Shown: piece after piece, positions 45,783 through 56,712 of the stretch
Layout of the letters: every line of letters starts with the position of its first letter
Position numbering within the stretch: the stretch's first letter is position 1
Assembly (NCBI RefSeq): GCF_032854445.1
Contig: NC_088307.1
Coordinates: forward strand, 10,552,017-10,616,016
Length of the DNA: 64,000 nt
Source: Liolophura sinensis
Lineage: Eukaryota > Mollusca > Polyplacophora > Chitonida > Chitonidae
Direction: 5' to 3'
The notes under the pieces: model-generated
Told to the model about the DNA's origin: nothing
What the model saw: only the letters and a program-made list of their open reading frames with translations
Database searches by the model: none
Program-made: the position numbers and the translations under genes

Positions 45783-48700
45783 AACGTACCAGTGAACCTA
45801 ATGAATGGAAGTGTCCGGAACAAAAACACACTGTCGTTCGTGTAGAAGTCGCTAGCGTTTAGAGCAGTGATTGGAGTGTTCCTCCGTTCCTCAGTTCTGG
45901 CAAAGACCTCTGACCGAATATCTGTAAAACAAAGAGTGGAATATCATATTCTCAACATGATATTCAAAAGGGGACAACATGACATTCACAGGGGTACAAC
46001 ATGACATTCACAGGGGTACAACATGACATTCACAGGGGTACAACATGACATTCACAAGGATACAATATGATATTCACAGGAGCGCAACATGACATTCACA
46101 AGGGCACAACATCATATTCACAGAGATAAAAAATGATATTCACAAGAACGCAACATGATATTTACAAGGGCACACTGATGCAAGATGTATTCACAAGGGC
46201 ACACTATGATATTCCCAGAGGCACAAGTCGATATTCACAGACGTACAACATGATATTCACGGGCGTACATCACGATATTCATAGGGGTACGTCACGATAT
46301 TCAGAGGGGTACAATCTACCTGGCTCGTGACATTCAGGCGAGCTTGAGGTCACTGTGATCTGTTCCGTTCGACACTCGTACCCTGTCGGACAGGGATCTC
46401 CAGCCTGGGATGAGAGCAGAAGCGATTAAATGTTTTAACTGACACACGTAAGTAAGCGCTGACCCACACAGACCCTTGACCAGGGGTATGCGTGGTCAAA
46501 TGAGGGACTCGATTTTTCGTTTACGGCTTTCATTCGAGAGGTTTGACAAGTACATGTGCTTGCTGAAGGTCAACGGATTACTCCGGGCACTCCGGCTTCA
46601 TGCACAACATAATTCTGACCGCTGTCACAAAGGTATACGTCCAAAATTCTGAAGCACATATTTAAACGGCAATCGGATAAACTGATAATTTTACATAGGT
46701 GCAAAATTTCGCACACCATGTGAATCTATGTGTCGAAGCAGACATTCATATACCAGCTGTCAACCAATAAGGACGTTCCACGTCAATAATCGCAAGACCA
46801 ATTTCCCAAAAAGACGGAAAACACAATCTACCAAAGAAATAAGAAAGTATATAAAATACGAAAATAGGGCGGAATCATGCAGAGAGAAGCAGTCAACAGT
46901 TTCCACTGATGTTGAAAACGTGGCGAACTAATTCAGCACGATGAATAGACATTTATCAGCCCCGGGTTAAGTGGATAACTCTATATCACGCTATACTCAA
47001 GAAGATTTCACTTATACACAATTATGAAGTAGAGCGCCAGAGATTCTGGGCGATGTCCCCCAATATACTGACAAAAGAATTATACTCATTACAAACTTAA
47101 GAAATTTGGAGTGAAGGCGTTTAATGGAAAAACCTTGACATATTAGTTTTTACAGCAATAAATTGTGAGGTTCATTGAAATCGTCACACACACAGGATCT
47201 AACAAATGCCACACGGCGAGATATGTACACGCTATATGCAGGACCATTCGGTATATTGCTGCCCAAGTAAGGATAATTTGGTAACGTCAAAATTGAGGCC
47301 TGAGATAGACGTGGCTCATCAGTGACGTTCGCAATTCCAATCGATGGCACATGAGGTGAAAACAATATGGCCCGGGAGAATCTAAGTAAGACAATGAGAG
47401 GTTCGTCTGTATATCCTGCCATGGATCGGGGTTTTGTCACTCCGGTCACTCCCAAAGTCACATACCCTTTAATAAAACTAAAACTGCTCTCGTTTTAGTA
47501 TTTATTTATTGATTTCATCGGTGTTTTATTTATTTATTTATTTGATTGGTGTTTCACGCTATACTCAAGAAGATTTCACTTATACGGCGGCGGCCAGCAT
47601 TACGGTATGACGAAACAGGGCAGAACCCAGGGGGAAGACCTTCCCACGTACGGCCGGAGAGGAAGCCGGCATGAGGTGGACTTGAACTCACAGCTGGATG
47701 GGTGTTTTACGCCCTACTCAAGAATACCTCGCTTATACGACGATGGACAGCATTATGGTGGAAGGAAACAGGGCAGAGCCCGGAAAAAATCCACCACCAT
47801 CCGCAGGCTGCGGGCGGGCTTTCCCACGCAAGGTCTGATGGAAAGCCAACATGAACTGAGCTTAAACTCACATGGACCGCATTGGTCAGATGCTCCTTGG
47901 TCATCGCGCCGCGCTGGAACGCTATCCACCTCAGCCAGGGAGGCCTTTCGTTTTAGTATGAAGCAGGAAATAAATAAATAACTAACTAAATAAAAACAAA
48001 GTGTTGATGCTAAAACTTACGAAGGAAAAACTTACCATGCATTTTCCTTTGCCTTTCTGAAATTTCGCTTTCTGTGGACGGCCGCTGATAGAGCTTGAAC
48101 CTGATTCAGATGAGCGTGATCCGGAGGACTCCGAAGATCGGGATAATGACATTGACCAGAGGCACTGGAAGCAAGCAATCAGACTGAAGTTTATTTTGCA
48201 TGCCCACCTCATTTATTAAAGTCCACTTCATTTAATAAAAAATACCTATTTATCCATGGCTACCTTATTTAATAAAGATTTAATTAAAGGGCATCCCATT
48301 TATTAAAGGCCACTTCATTTATTAGAGGCCTTTAAAGATCTCAGTGGAATGCCGACTATACTAGCGATTTTATTTTGTACCGTACCTTACATTCACTGAA
48401 TTTATTTTCATTTGATACTGTCTCTGTCAGATAGTCTATGACTGTCACAATGAAAACCTTACGCTTGGCGCTTGTTATTTATTTGGGGTTTTACCCCGTA
48501 CTACTATTTCATTTATACAACGTCGATCAACATTACGGTGGGAGAAAACCGATGGGAAACCCACGACCATCCACTGGTTGCTGAGAGACCTTCCCACAAG
48601 GAAGCCAGCATGAGCTGGTGAGAGGCTGCTGACACTGTGTCGCCCGGGTGTGCTCGCCATCTCGGCCTCGGGGGCCCTCTGGCTGGCGTTTGTGGTCTCT

Positions 48701-49839
48701 GCCGTGAATGCCTTGAGGCACACTATACCTTATTCACACGCCCGTCGGCGCGATTACTATTGCCGGGCTCACCAGGCGATTTTCATGACCGGTAATAACC
48801 AAAACGTCAAGAAAGAGGGAAATTTGTTTTCAAAATTTAGCGCATACAAATATTTTGGATAAAGAAATGATCGATGATGGTGTGAAATACCTTATACATC
48901 AGAGAAATTGATCTATTTCTTTGACCTCCCTGTTAGAATGTCTAGACTGGTAATGTCGGACAAGCAAGGCTTTTCAGACTGCAATGAACCAAAATATGCT
49001 CAGTTTCATTTGTTCAGGCTTCGGTGAAGGAGACAGACGTATGGATAATCTCAACGATAACTGCACTGTATACTTATACTTACGTACAAAGCATTAGGCA
49101 GTGGTGAAGACAGCGTTGTTGTTGGAAGAGAAATACGTCTCTGTTGACCAGTTCTTTTGTTCACTGACATTGCACAGAGGGATCAGTGAGTTCCATGTGT
49201 ATTTAAGGAGAAAGACAAGAACGATTTATCGATTTATTTGATGAGCACATTTGGTATTTCTTTGTCACCTAAATAAACAGTTTATACACTGATACATATA
49301 CTCACGCCATTGAGAAGGAAGATGACCAGCATTCTTTTCAGAGACATTATTAGCATGGGTCGAGTTGAGCTGTTGCCTACACCGAGAAAATGCCACCTTC
49401 GAGTATGGAAGTGGGTGTTTTTAAAGTTATTGCAAGGCAAGACATCTCACTACATGTATATCGCTTTCCGCCCGAATCAAGCATTTCGATATAAAATTGA
49501 TATGATAGTAACAGATGTTCTTTACTTTTCAGATAACATCACCCCAATTTCCCCCGTGAAATGCTCTAATAAGTGTTTGTGTCTACCTCAGATATTTACG
49601 TATGCATTTAGCTTTAATAAACTGCACTCTCTGAGTGTACGATGTCAAGCGAGAAAGATGACGTATAAATAAGATCGCCATCAAAATTTATGTATATTTT
49701 TTCCATTTTTACCTCTTTTGATCCTGGGTGTTTGAAGCCTGCGACGGGTTCTGAGATAGTGGCAGGATGGTGCATGGAACAGCCCTTACCATGTTCTTCC
49801 ACATTTGACATCCCGAACAAATCGATTTCAGAACATTTA
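45161..49839 (-). CDS. Unrecognised multi-exon gene, probably extracellular Ser/Thr-rich Cys-containing protein
   Basis: Seven minus-strand exons chain in frame: 49839-49713, 49369-49306, 49163-49084, 48164-48036, 46404-46320, 45921-45790, 45336-45161 (793 nt, 263 codons plus stop TAA; 5' end open). All have AG/GT and matching phases (0,1,0,0,1,1). Visible features: GKGCSMHHPATISEP; sequons NST, NVS, NAS and NDS; dibasic GQQRRISLP; a Ser-rich low-complexity stretch (SRSSESSGSRSSES); a basic patch KAKFQKGKGKC; a Cys cluster CMAGDPCPTGYEC; and a hydrophilic C-terminal half (FYTNDSVFLFRTLPFIRF, VFFERLFLVENSEF). I do not recognise a family. Sequons, Cys and the Ser-rich linker suggest secretion, but no signal peptide is seen in this frame; the first exon may be missing. 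Exon 49369-49306 is also open in another frame as MLIMSLKRMLVIFLLNG from ATG 49356, which would join in phase to 48164 and make a 190-aa protein with a signal peptide. Confidence 0.5.
45752..45782. repeat. (GT)n microsatellite
   Basis: About 14 GT units, 7 bp from a splice donor of the unrecognised gene. Confidence 0.95.
45790..45921 (-). CDS. Unrecognised gene, penultimate exon
   Basis: Acceptor tgttttacag, donor ttcactg/gtacgt. It encodes IRSEVFARTEERRNTPITA and LNASDFYTNDSVFLFRT. The (GT)n microsatellite at 45752-45782 begins 7 bp past the donor. Confidence 0.6.
45955..46316. repeat. Minisatellite, about 22 bp units
   Basis: gggtacaacatgacattcac repeated, first exact then increasingly diverged toward 46316, where it meets a splice donor. 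Confidence 0.88.
46320..46404 (-). CDS. Unrecognised gene, Cys-rich exon
   Basis: Acceptor ctcatcccag, donor gagccag/gtagat. It encodes AGDPCPTGYECRTEQITVT and SSSPECHEP. The donor abuts a 22-bp minisatellite in the intron. Confidence 0.55.
47150..47461 (-). pseudogene. Retroelement remnant (reverse-transcriptase-type C-terminal motif)
   Basis: An open stretch of 103 codons ends with LGSNIPNGPAYSVYISRRV and FVRSCVCDDFNEPHNLLL. This resembles the 'SNIPxGPAYGVYISQLxRxxRxCxxxxDF' block found just after the polymerase domain in many invertebrate retroelement proteins (recalled pattern, not a search). The element is cut off on both sides. It lies in the intron between exons 48036 and 46404 of the unrecognised gene. 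Confidence 0.45.
47524..47945 (-). repeat. Two SINE family A copies in tandem
   Basis: 47524-47696 lacks the tRNA head; 47697-47945 is nearly complete and ends in the head complement. Confidence 0.75.
48036..48164 (-). CDS. Unrecognised gene, Ser-rich exon
   Basis: 43 codons, phase 0 on both sides, acceptor tgcttccag, donor tgcatg/gtaagt. It encodes CLWSMSLSRSSESSG through KFQKGKGKCM. Confidence 0.55.
48472..48680 (-). repeat. SINE family A, diverged
   Basis: ggggttttaccccgtac to gcctcgggggccc. It lies in an intron of the unrecognised gene. Confidence 0.65.
49084..49163 (-). CDS. Unrecognised gene, candidate internal exon
   Basis: Acceptor tgcaatgtcag, strong donor ttgtac/gtaagt. It encodes NKRTGQQRRISLPTTTL and PLPNALY. 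Used in the 263-codon model and skipped in the alternative 190-aa model. Confidence 0.4.
49306..49369 (-). CDS. Unrecognised gene, exon open in two frames
   Basis: Donor ggc/gtgagt. One frame encodes LNSTHANNVSEKNAGHLPS (acceptor caacag); another, from ATG 49356, encodes MLIMSLKRMLVIFLLNG, signal-peptide-like. Both join in phase to a downstream exon. Confidence 0.45.
49713..49839 (-). CDS. Unrecognised gene, most 5' exon seen
   Basis: Donor aaagag/gtaaaa; acceptor probably gtccaatgaag (49841-49840). It encodes KCSEIDLFGMSNVEEHGKG, CSMHHPATISEPVAGFKHP. No start with a signal peptide is visible in it; an upstream exon is likely. Confidence 0.4.
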
Positions 49840-50007
49840 CTTCATTGGACAAAGTAATTTCCCACAGGAAAACAATATAAGTTCACTGAGTGAGTAATAT
49901 GGCGATTCTTCTGCGCATGACAGTTCGTCTCTTACTTTAACCTTGGCCCCTGTACATTGGATAAAAGCCTACTTTGTGTGAATAGCTTCGCTCGAAGCAG
50001 ATATGAG

Positions 50008-50500
50008 CAGATTTATTTATTTATTTATTTGACTGGTGTTTAACACCGTACTCAGGAACTTTTCATCTATAACGGTAGCCAGGTTTGTGAGTGAAGGAAA
50101 CCGCATTGCCCGGAGTAAATCATCGTCTTGCCGCAGGTAAGAGTGGGGGAAAGCATGTTTCTTCGTTGTTTTTCCGTGTATTTTTTCACGTTTTTCTGTG
50201 ACTGTGTTATGCTTGTATTGTTTCATGTTTTTTCTGTGATTTTCCGTGTCTTTTTCCATGTCAACTATGTGTTTTTCTATGTTTTGTTCCAGATTTTTTC
50301 TGTGACTTTCCGTGTCTTATCCGTATCTTATGTTTTGTTTCGTGTCTTTCCGTGCCCCATAAACTGCCTGTCTCATGAAAAATAATTTCTAAGACAAGTA
50401 TTATTGGGAAATGACAAAAAAGTGTTTTGTTCTGTGTCTTATACCTTGTCTTGTTCCGTGTATTATCGTATCTTGGTTTTTTTTCGTACATTTGTCAGAC
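50008..50500. repeat. SINE family A fragment followed by degenerate T-rich repeat
   Basis: 50008-50125 is a family A tail on the minus strand. 50150-50490 is an irregular array of gtttttccgtg / gtgtctttccgtg-like words. Confidence 0.6.
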
Positions 50501-51355
50501 AATCTTTTGTACCTATTACCGTACCATTGCGCTATATGTGCGATTATTGAACTCGTGCGACATCTTGGTGAAAACAGGCCCTGAATCTTAATTAGTTTCT
50601 ACTATCTTGTCACACATGACAGAGTTTTAAGCAAGCGACTAAAATGTACCTTTCACTCAAGCGATAACATAAAGGCCTAGTTATAATTCATTTTTTTTAG
50701 TAAAAGTTACGCAATAGAACCTTAAGTATTTTACACTGATGTATATCTGAACCCGTTTAAAAGAGAACCAAAAGATTAAAGCACCAGGTTTCAAGATTGC
50801 AACAGATGAAAGATGCACTTTTGATCAAAGTGATGGAAATCCTATTTCAAAAAGCTCTTAAGCAGATAAGATATGTAGGCTGCGTTGTTGGTAAAACTTT
50901 TCTAAAATTTCTCGTGGGTTTTCCGTGCGATCAATTACGATAATTCAGGAAATTGGATTTGAGTGTTTTTTTACTCCACATCTGCTTTTTAACCTGTTTA
51001 AGAAATGTACGTTAGATGATGTTATCAAAGTAACGAAAATGGTCTCGCAGTCCGAAATGTCTTCTCATGCTGGGTACCAGATGTGTTTTTTTTTAAATAA
51101 ATATTACAGTGTTTCAAGAAAAAGATTTACCTCAAATAGGGTAAAAATCCAGGAGAAACAACTTTTTTTATGTTTGTAAAATTTGTTTCCCCTTTCGATG
51201 ATTTTTAACAGCAGCGCGTATTTCTAAGCTATTTTCCTTTTGCAATAGGCTTACTGCAGAGAAACTAAGAGCCGTTTCCGAAAAAACAAACATTACCAAT
51301 AAAGATAGTATCACGTTTAAATAATTTCGGAGAAACACACAATAACATAAGCCAT
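50500..51355. other. Gene-free stretch
   Basis: AT-rich, no supported exon or recognised repeat. Confidence 0.4.
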
Positions 51356-51359
51356 TCCA

Positions 51360-51770
51360 CTTGATTCAGCAAGAAATCCAGTGTACTTCAGTTAGGATCA
51401 GAAAGGAGTACGGCGTGCTTCAGCAAGAAATCCAGTGTGGTTCAGTTAGGATCAGAAAGGAGTACGGTGTGCTTCAGCAAGAAATCCAGTGTGGTTCAGT
51501 TAGGATCAGAAAGGAGTACGGTGTGCTTCAGCAAGTAATCCAGTGTGGTTCAGAAAGGAATCCGGTGTAGCTCAGCAAGCAAAGAATCAAGTGTTGCTCA
51601 ATAAGAAATCCGGATTGTTTCAGCAAGGAATCGGGTGCGGTTCAGCAAGGAATCGAGTAGGGTTCAGCAAGCAATCCAGTGCGGTTCAGAAAGGAATCCT
51701 GTGCAGTTCAGCAAGCAATCCAGTGATGTTCAGCAAGCAATTCAGAGGGTTTCTGTGAAAAATCCAGCTG
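51360..51770. repeat. Minisatellite, 54 bp units then 20-27 bp subunits
   Basis: cttcagcaagaaatccagtg and gttaggatcagaaaggag form three near-identical 54-bp units, followed by diverged ttcagcaagcaatccag-type subunits. Confidence 0.88.
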
Positions 51771-52327
51771 TTAAAATGGCTCATGTCATGCGATGAATGC
51801 ATGGAGAGATTATTTGTGAGCTATACAGTTCCTTAAACCTACATATGGCGCAACCGGAACACCGGGTGTCGCAGCGCTGAGATTTATTATGCTCCATCCA
51901 GGGCCATCGTAATATCTTATGTGACAACACCCACGAGGCTTAAAGATACTTGAAAATTCCATATGCGCAGTTACAACTTACAAAGTGCTCTTTAAATGAA
52001 AGGGGCAAGTTATGGTCCCAAAACTAATCTTTATTTAACTGCCTAATCGCATCCTGTAGCTGACCCGTAGCAGTAGGCAGAAAGAGCGAAGCGAATAAAG
52101 AAATCTCTAGAAGGCTCAAAAGATTACCCCCAGGCCTTTGATAGGTGCTTTGACTCGTAGTTCTGCTAATAGGTATTTCCCCTTTTGTCCAGAAACACGC
52201 CAACTCGCCAAGTGATATATACAGAAAACGCAAGCGCGCTAATAAAGAATAAATTCAGACAACTGCTTATACAGTTATCGCAGAACTTCGACCATAGTAT
52301 CATCATCCCTGTGCCATCGCAGAGTTT

Positions 52328-52455
52328 CTTTATGGATAACAACTTCTGAAATACCGATGTTTCGATGTACATTCTAACATCGTTATCAAGAATGTGACGT
52401 TAGAATGTACGCCGAAACGTCGGTAAAAATAAATCAGAAGTTGTTATTCATAAAA
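52328..52455. repeat. Hairpin-forming inverted repeat
   Basis: gataacaacttctgaaa, ccgatgtttcg and gtacattctaac, then their complements gttagaatgtac, cgaaacgtcgg and cagaagttgttattc, around a spacer of about 20 bp. Confidence 0.85.
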
Positions 52456-53017
52456 AAAACTTTGTGGTGTCACTCTGTCAACTTCCATATGCATCTTACA
52501 GACCTCTTTTCTATGCCATTCTATTGAACGCCCTCTGACTGCGCTACTCTAAAAATGTGTTAATTTTTACAGAAAGTTTGTTGTCAATGATGGTAGAATT
52601 TATTCTGTGTATATATATATATTCTATTTATAAGTCAGTATGGTGTCTCAACATGACCCGAAAAGACAACATATACCGTATAAACCGTAGTATTTTCGGA
52701 AAAATGATTGAAAGAGACCTAAATTCTCAGAGCCATTTTTTTCTGACGTAGTTCGGTTACTTTATACATCATTTTGCAATGTGGAATTCTCACAACACCC
52801 TGGACCGAATGTCTCGTCGACCACACTCTATATTCTATATCACAAAGTGTGAGGTGTAAACAAGGTTAGAGTGGCGTCACAGATGTGTTCACGGGCTGTA
52901 GAAATAACTTGGACCAGATTTGCTTAGACTGATAACATCGCCCTGCAATTTCTCGATATGGGAGCTTTTCGTTACTTTGAACTGCGATATATCAGAAATT
53001 CAACATAAAAAAACTGA

Positions 53018-53290
53018 AGGTCGCTTCGGTGGCCTAATGATTAGAGCGTCCGCCTCGAAGTCGGAGGACCTCGGGACCAATCCCAGGTTGGGTCATACCA
53101 AAGATTTTAAAAATGCTACTTGTTGCTGCCTCGCTTGGCGTGAGCACTGAGAGGTGAAAGCAAGCAAACATGACCGGTTGGTCTGGTGTCAGTATAATGT
53201 GACTGGGTGGCCTGTCATGTCTGGTGTCTTCAGCATGATACTTCAGTGGCGGCAGCACTTTGGCGGCATTGACCTCCCCCTCCCAACAAG
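53018..53290 (+). repeat. SINE family C, near full-length
   Basis: Head ggtggcctaatgattagagcg, B-box-like gggaccaatcccaggt, body ctcgcttggcgtgagcac and ataatgtgactgggtg. Confidence 0.75.
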
Positions 53291-53857
53291 TATACACACA
53301 TCTAACAACTCCTCGTTGTATAAAATTGCATGACGTACGTTATCAACCCATATGAACGCTTCACTGAGTGTTCTCTCTCGCCTCCTCCTGGATAATCTAT
53401 GTATAAACAAAAGTGAGAAAATCTTGTCTGTGACCTTCAACAGTGGAAAAACAGTCACTCATTTATATATCTGATTGCTTTTTTAAGACCCAGAGTTTAT
53501 TTGAGATCAATGCAGTTTTGTTAGTGAATGAATTCTTAATGTCGAAAGTTAATCTGCGACCTTCGGCATGTTAATGGCGAACGTTGCCACGTATGGCATA
53601 CGACATGCTAACGGAAGGTAAGTATCTCACATGTAAGCTCACATCAGAGAACGCCAATGATTGCTTCTTGTCACAAATACAAGCAGCGGATCTTGAAAAT
53701 TAGTTGTCCTTAAATGGAAGTGAACTTCAGCACTTGCTTCCCGGTATCCACAGTTAGGCCTACACGTACTGCGAGTAGCGGTTCTGGTAGCCGACAATGG
53801 CACGGTCTGATGCATCCTCGCGTTCTAATGTAAATTGTAGCAGATATACATTGACAA

Positions 53858-53955
53858 ATGCCCGGTTTCCACCCACCATAATGCTGACCGCCGTCGTATA
53901 AGTGAAATATTCTTGAGTACGGCGTAAAACACCAATCAAATAAATAAATAAACAC
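53858..53955 (+). repeat. SINE family A, 3' fragment
   Basis: cccggtttccacccacc to caaataaataaataaac. Confidence 0.85.
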
Positions 53956-54603
53956 TGACAAATGGATAGTTAATTTAGTACGGTTACAGTGGAAGCACGA
54001 CGTGGACAAGGACTTCATAGTTTCCTCTGCACTTAATGTTCTCTGGGAACACGGTGACAATAAACGGATGACAACGCTCCTGTCGCAGTTTACGCAATCT
54101 AACGGACAAGGGGCCGATTCCATAAAAATATATTTGACTTAAGTCAAAATTAAACATTTCATTACAGTGCTTAGAATTTTGTATTGCAAGTTTGAAGTTT
54201 GACACTTTAGGGTTATCATTAACGAGGTGGTAAAAGTTTAATATTTATCGTCCCGAAAATTAGGCTTTGAAGTCCAATCTCAAATGTTGACTTAAGTCAG
54301 AAATGGTTTTGTGTAATAAGCCCCAGTTGTCTTGCACCAGTACAGTGTGCACATCTGAAAGTGACATGGGAGTAGTTCGCCGAAGCGCAGGCCCCGGGCT
54401 CACGAAGCCATCTTAGACTTGATTCAAAATTTCAAATCACTTTAAAATTGTTATTTCTGATGTAACAAGGTCAAAATATTGCTCGACAACGAAAGACCTG
54501 GGTAAGTTATTGTACTACTATTTCAGTTAAAGTAACGGAAAGGGACAAATCAAATTTAATGATTAAAGTTATGACTCTAAGAACGCGGCGAGATCCTTGG
54601 CCC

Positions 54604-54700
54604 AGCAATCTATCTGGGGACTCCGGTTTCCTCCAACAATAAAACTGACCACAGTCGTTTAAGTGAAAAGTTCTTTAGTATGGCGTTAAAAAACGTACAA
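54604..54700 (+). repeat. SINE family A, 3' fragment
   Basis: ccggtttcctccaac to tatggcgttaaaa, just 3' of NAT-like 1. Confidence 0.6.
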
Positions 54701-54729
54701 CGAAATCCATTGAATTCTATGAGGGAATT

Positions 54730-55620
54730 TTAAACTGATTTGTTAAACAACCCCAACGTGTTAACCGCCTTAGATACTAATGCTCGATATTCCTGGAAAA
54801 CTGGGAAATGACCACAGACAGCATTGACTAAATCAGCCGAAGTTTCGTACTCAGTACCATCCAGTTCTTTGGTATCATTTTCTACTAAAACAACCTTGTT
54901 GCGAATTGCGCAAGCACGTTGACCCGGAAACATTGTGCATCTAAAAATGGCATGGGATGTTGTGGCCGTGTAAGTTTCGAATACCCGGTCAAATTCTTCG
55001 TCTATCTCTTCAATGGAGAAAGGTTTTAGTTCAAAATCATAATATCGTTTCCACTCAGACTTGGCATCATTTGGTTCTAAAGACTTTACTAAGGAGTGTC
55101 TTTTATGTAAACGCAGCACTTTCCCGTTGGATTGCTTCACCAATTTATAGCACAAGAATGACTGGCAATATTCAGCAGATTCCAGGTCAAAGTTCAAATC
55201 GACCGCTTGGAATGTCGGGAAACCACAACCGGCATCCACAAGGAAGAGATCTCCGGGACTGGCGACATTTCGTGCGATGATGACCACATGGTTGTGTGGC
55301 TGAGAGACGGATGATTTCGTTAAATAGACATCGAATCCTAGCGCAGAGAGGAGTGCAAACATGAAGATATTCAGTTCATAACACAAGCCTCCTACACCAC
55401 AACAGACATTCTCTTTCACAGTTACCCAATTTGGCCGATGTCTCCATTTCATTGGCACTGCGTGGAGAGTGATGGTTTGAATGGGAACTCTCGCGTGAAA
55501 CGACGTTAATATTTTGTTCAAAAGATGCAAACCACGGACGTTGAGCAAGTTTGCAGCATCAGGAATATTGAGATTGCTGGAGATGTAATTCAAGGCTTCA
55601 TCGCGTGACATTGCCATCAT
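54730..55620 (-). CDS. NAT: Arylamine N-acetyltransferase-like protein 1
   Basis: 296 aa, no coding intron. The enzyme family transfers acetyl from acetyl-CoA to arylamines, hydrazines or related amines through a Cys-His-Asp triad in the cytosol. Visible: RVPIQTITLH (residues 44-53), catalytic Cys80 in GVGGLCYELN, His111 in PHNHVVIIARN and Asp129 in LFLVDAGCGFP, all with family spacing. Length is normal (about 290). The start is the Met at 55620 (MMAMSRDEAL); tttatacag ends four bases before it (55626-55624), so a leader intron probably precedes, as in vertebrate NAT genes. The open frame further upstream is low-complexity Phe/Ile and is intron. A paralog lies 6 kb away on the same strand. 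The natural substrate is unknown. Confidence 0.95.
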   Translation of the reverse strand: MMAMSRDEALNYISSNLNIPDAANLLNVRGLHLLNKILTSFHARVPIQTITLHAVPMKWRHRPNWVTVKENVCCGVGGLCYELNIFMFALLSALGFDVYLTKSSVSQPHNHVVIIARNVASPGDLFLVDAGCGFPTFQAVDLNFDLESAEYCQSFLCYKLVKQSNGKVLRLHKRHSLVKSLEPNDAKSEWKRYYDFELKPFSIEEIDEEFDRVFETYTATTSHAIFRCTMFPGQRACAIRNKVVLVENDTKELDGTEYETSADLVNAVCGHFPVFQEYRALVSKAVNTLGLFNKSV

Positions 55621-55622
55621 CA

Positions 55623-55629
55623 CCTGTAT
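55623..55629 (-). promoter_or_regulatory. Leader-intron acceptor of NAT-like 1
   Basis: T-rich tract followed by tttatacag/gtg, directly before the ATG on the minus strand. Implies a non-coding 5' exon; its donor was not located. Confidence 0.5.
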
Positions 55630-55755
55630 AAAAATAAAAAAAATAATAAAAATAAAAAAATACATGTTTTAAAGAGATAACTTCCGATCACGTGAATACT
55701 CATGCTTAAGATAAGTAAGTGAATATATTTTTACTGCGGCCGATTTCTCAAGGTG

Positions 55756-55885
55756 ATTTTGATTTTATTTATTTGATTAGTGTTTTACGCCGTACACTTA
55801 TACGATAGCCGCCAGAATTCTGATGGGAGGAAACCGGGTAGAGCCCTGGGGAAACCCACGACCATTCCCGGGTTGCTGACAGTTC
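55756..55885 (-). repeat. SINE family A, 5'-truncated
   Basis: gattagtgttttacgcc to cccgggttgctgac, about 140 bp upstream of NAT-like 1. Confidence 0.75.
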
Positions 55886-56384
55886 CATGGTGATTTTGAC
55901 TTAAGATTATAAAAAAACTAAATATGCAGTTTGTTGTCAAATGGATTCAAATTTCGATAAATTCGATCTAATTAAACGTTTCGAATTTGACCCCATAACA
56001 TTTCAGGTTTAATTTGCATCAACGGTAAAACCTAACATCGTTGAGTCAGCCCCAGTGCCGTGAAGTGGAGAAATTTTGGACAGGGATGCTATTTCTGTTG
56101 TCGTTAAGACGAATGTGTTTTCCGGTACAGCAGTGTACCTGATCGACTTGTCAAGTGGAGGAAGGGTTCAGCTTTGGTAAGCGCACACTTTCGTTTTCAA
56201 TGACATAAAGTGAGAAGTATATCAATAACAAGACATGCATGAATATGTGTTTTTTTTAAGGAAATTGAATGAAGATTATCGCGTCAGTTTGAGGTGTTTA
56301 TACACCTTGTAGTAGACCAAGGGGCCTTAGTCTACGATGGCGGAAAGGTACGAGTCTGTTATGTATGAAGGAATGATAAGTGTT

Positions 56385-56712
56385 GTTGTAGTTGTTTAAC
56401 GCTGTACTCAAAAATTTCTCAGTCAGAAGACGACGAGGAGTCATTAGGTGTGCGTAAATATATTGTGTCTTCTTTGAATCAGGGCGAGTCCATCACTGAA
56501 GTATCGTACAGAAGACACCAGACATGACACTCTATCCAGTCGCATTGCACTGATAAAGGATCAACCGGTCATGTTTCCTTGCTCTAACCTCTCAGTGCTG
56601 AGCATCAAGCGAGCCAGCAATAAGCCTAAGTCTTTGGTATGTCTCAGCTTTGATCCCTTGGTCTACAGACTTCGAAGCGTACGCTTTAACTATTAGGCCA
56701 AGAAAGCGGTGA
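56385..56712 (-). repeat. SINE family C, near full-length
   Basis: gtttaacgctgtactc to taggccaagaaagcggtg. Confidence 0.7.

Noticed and set aside
46133..46330. Plus-strand open frame with HDIHRGT-type repeats
   Set aside because: Translation of the 22-bp minisatellite; the coding signal here is on the other strand at 46320-46404.
50128..50385. Phe/Val-rich plus-strand open frame resembling a membrane protein
   Set aside because: T-rich degenerate repeat; hydrophobicity is compositional.
51361..51758. Open frames with repeated Gln/Arg/Cys words
   Set aside because: Translation of the 54-bp minisatellite, no gene context.
55623..55665. N-terminal extension of NAT-like 1 (Phe/Ile-rich)
   Set aside because: Lies in a T-rich tract upstream of a clear splice acceptor; the family start fits the Met at 55620.
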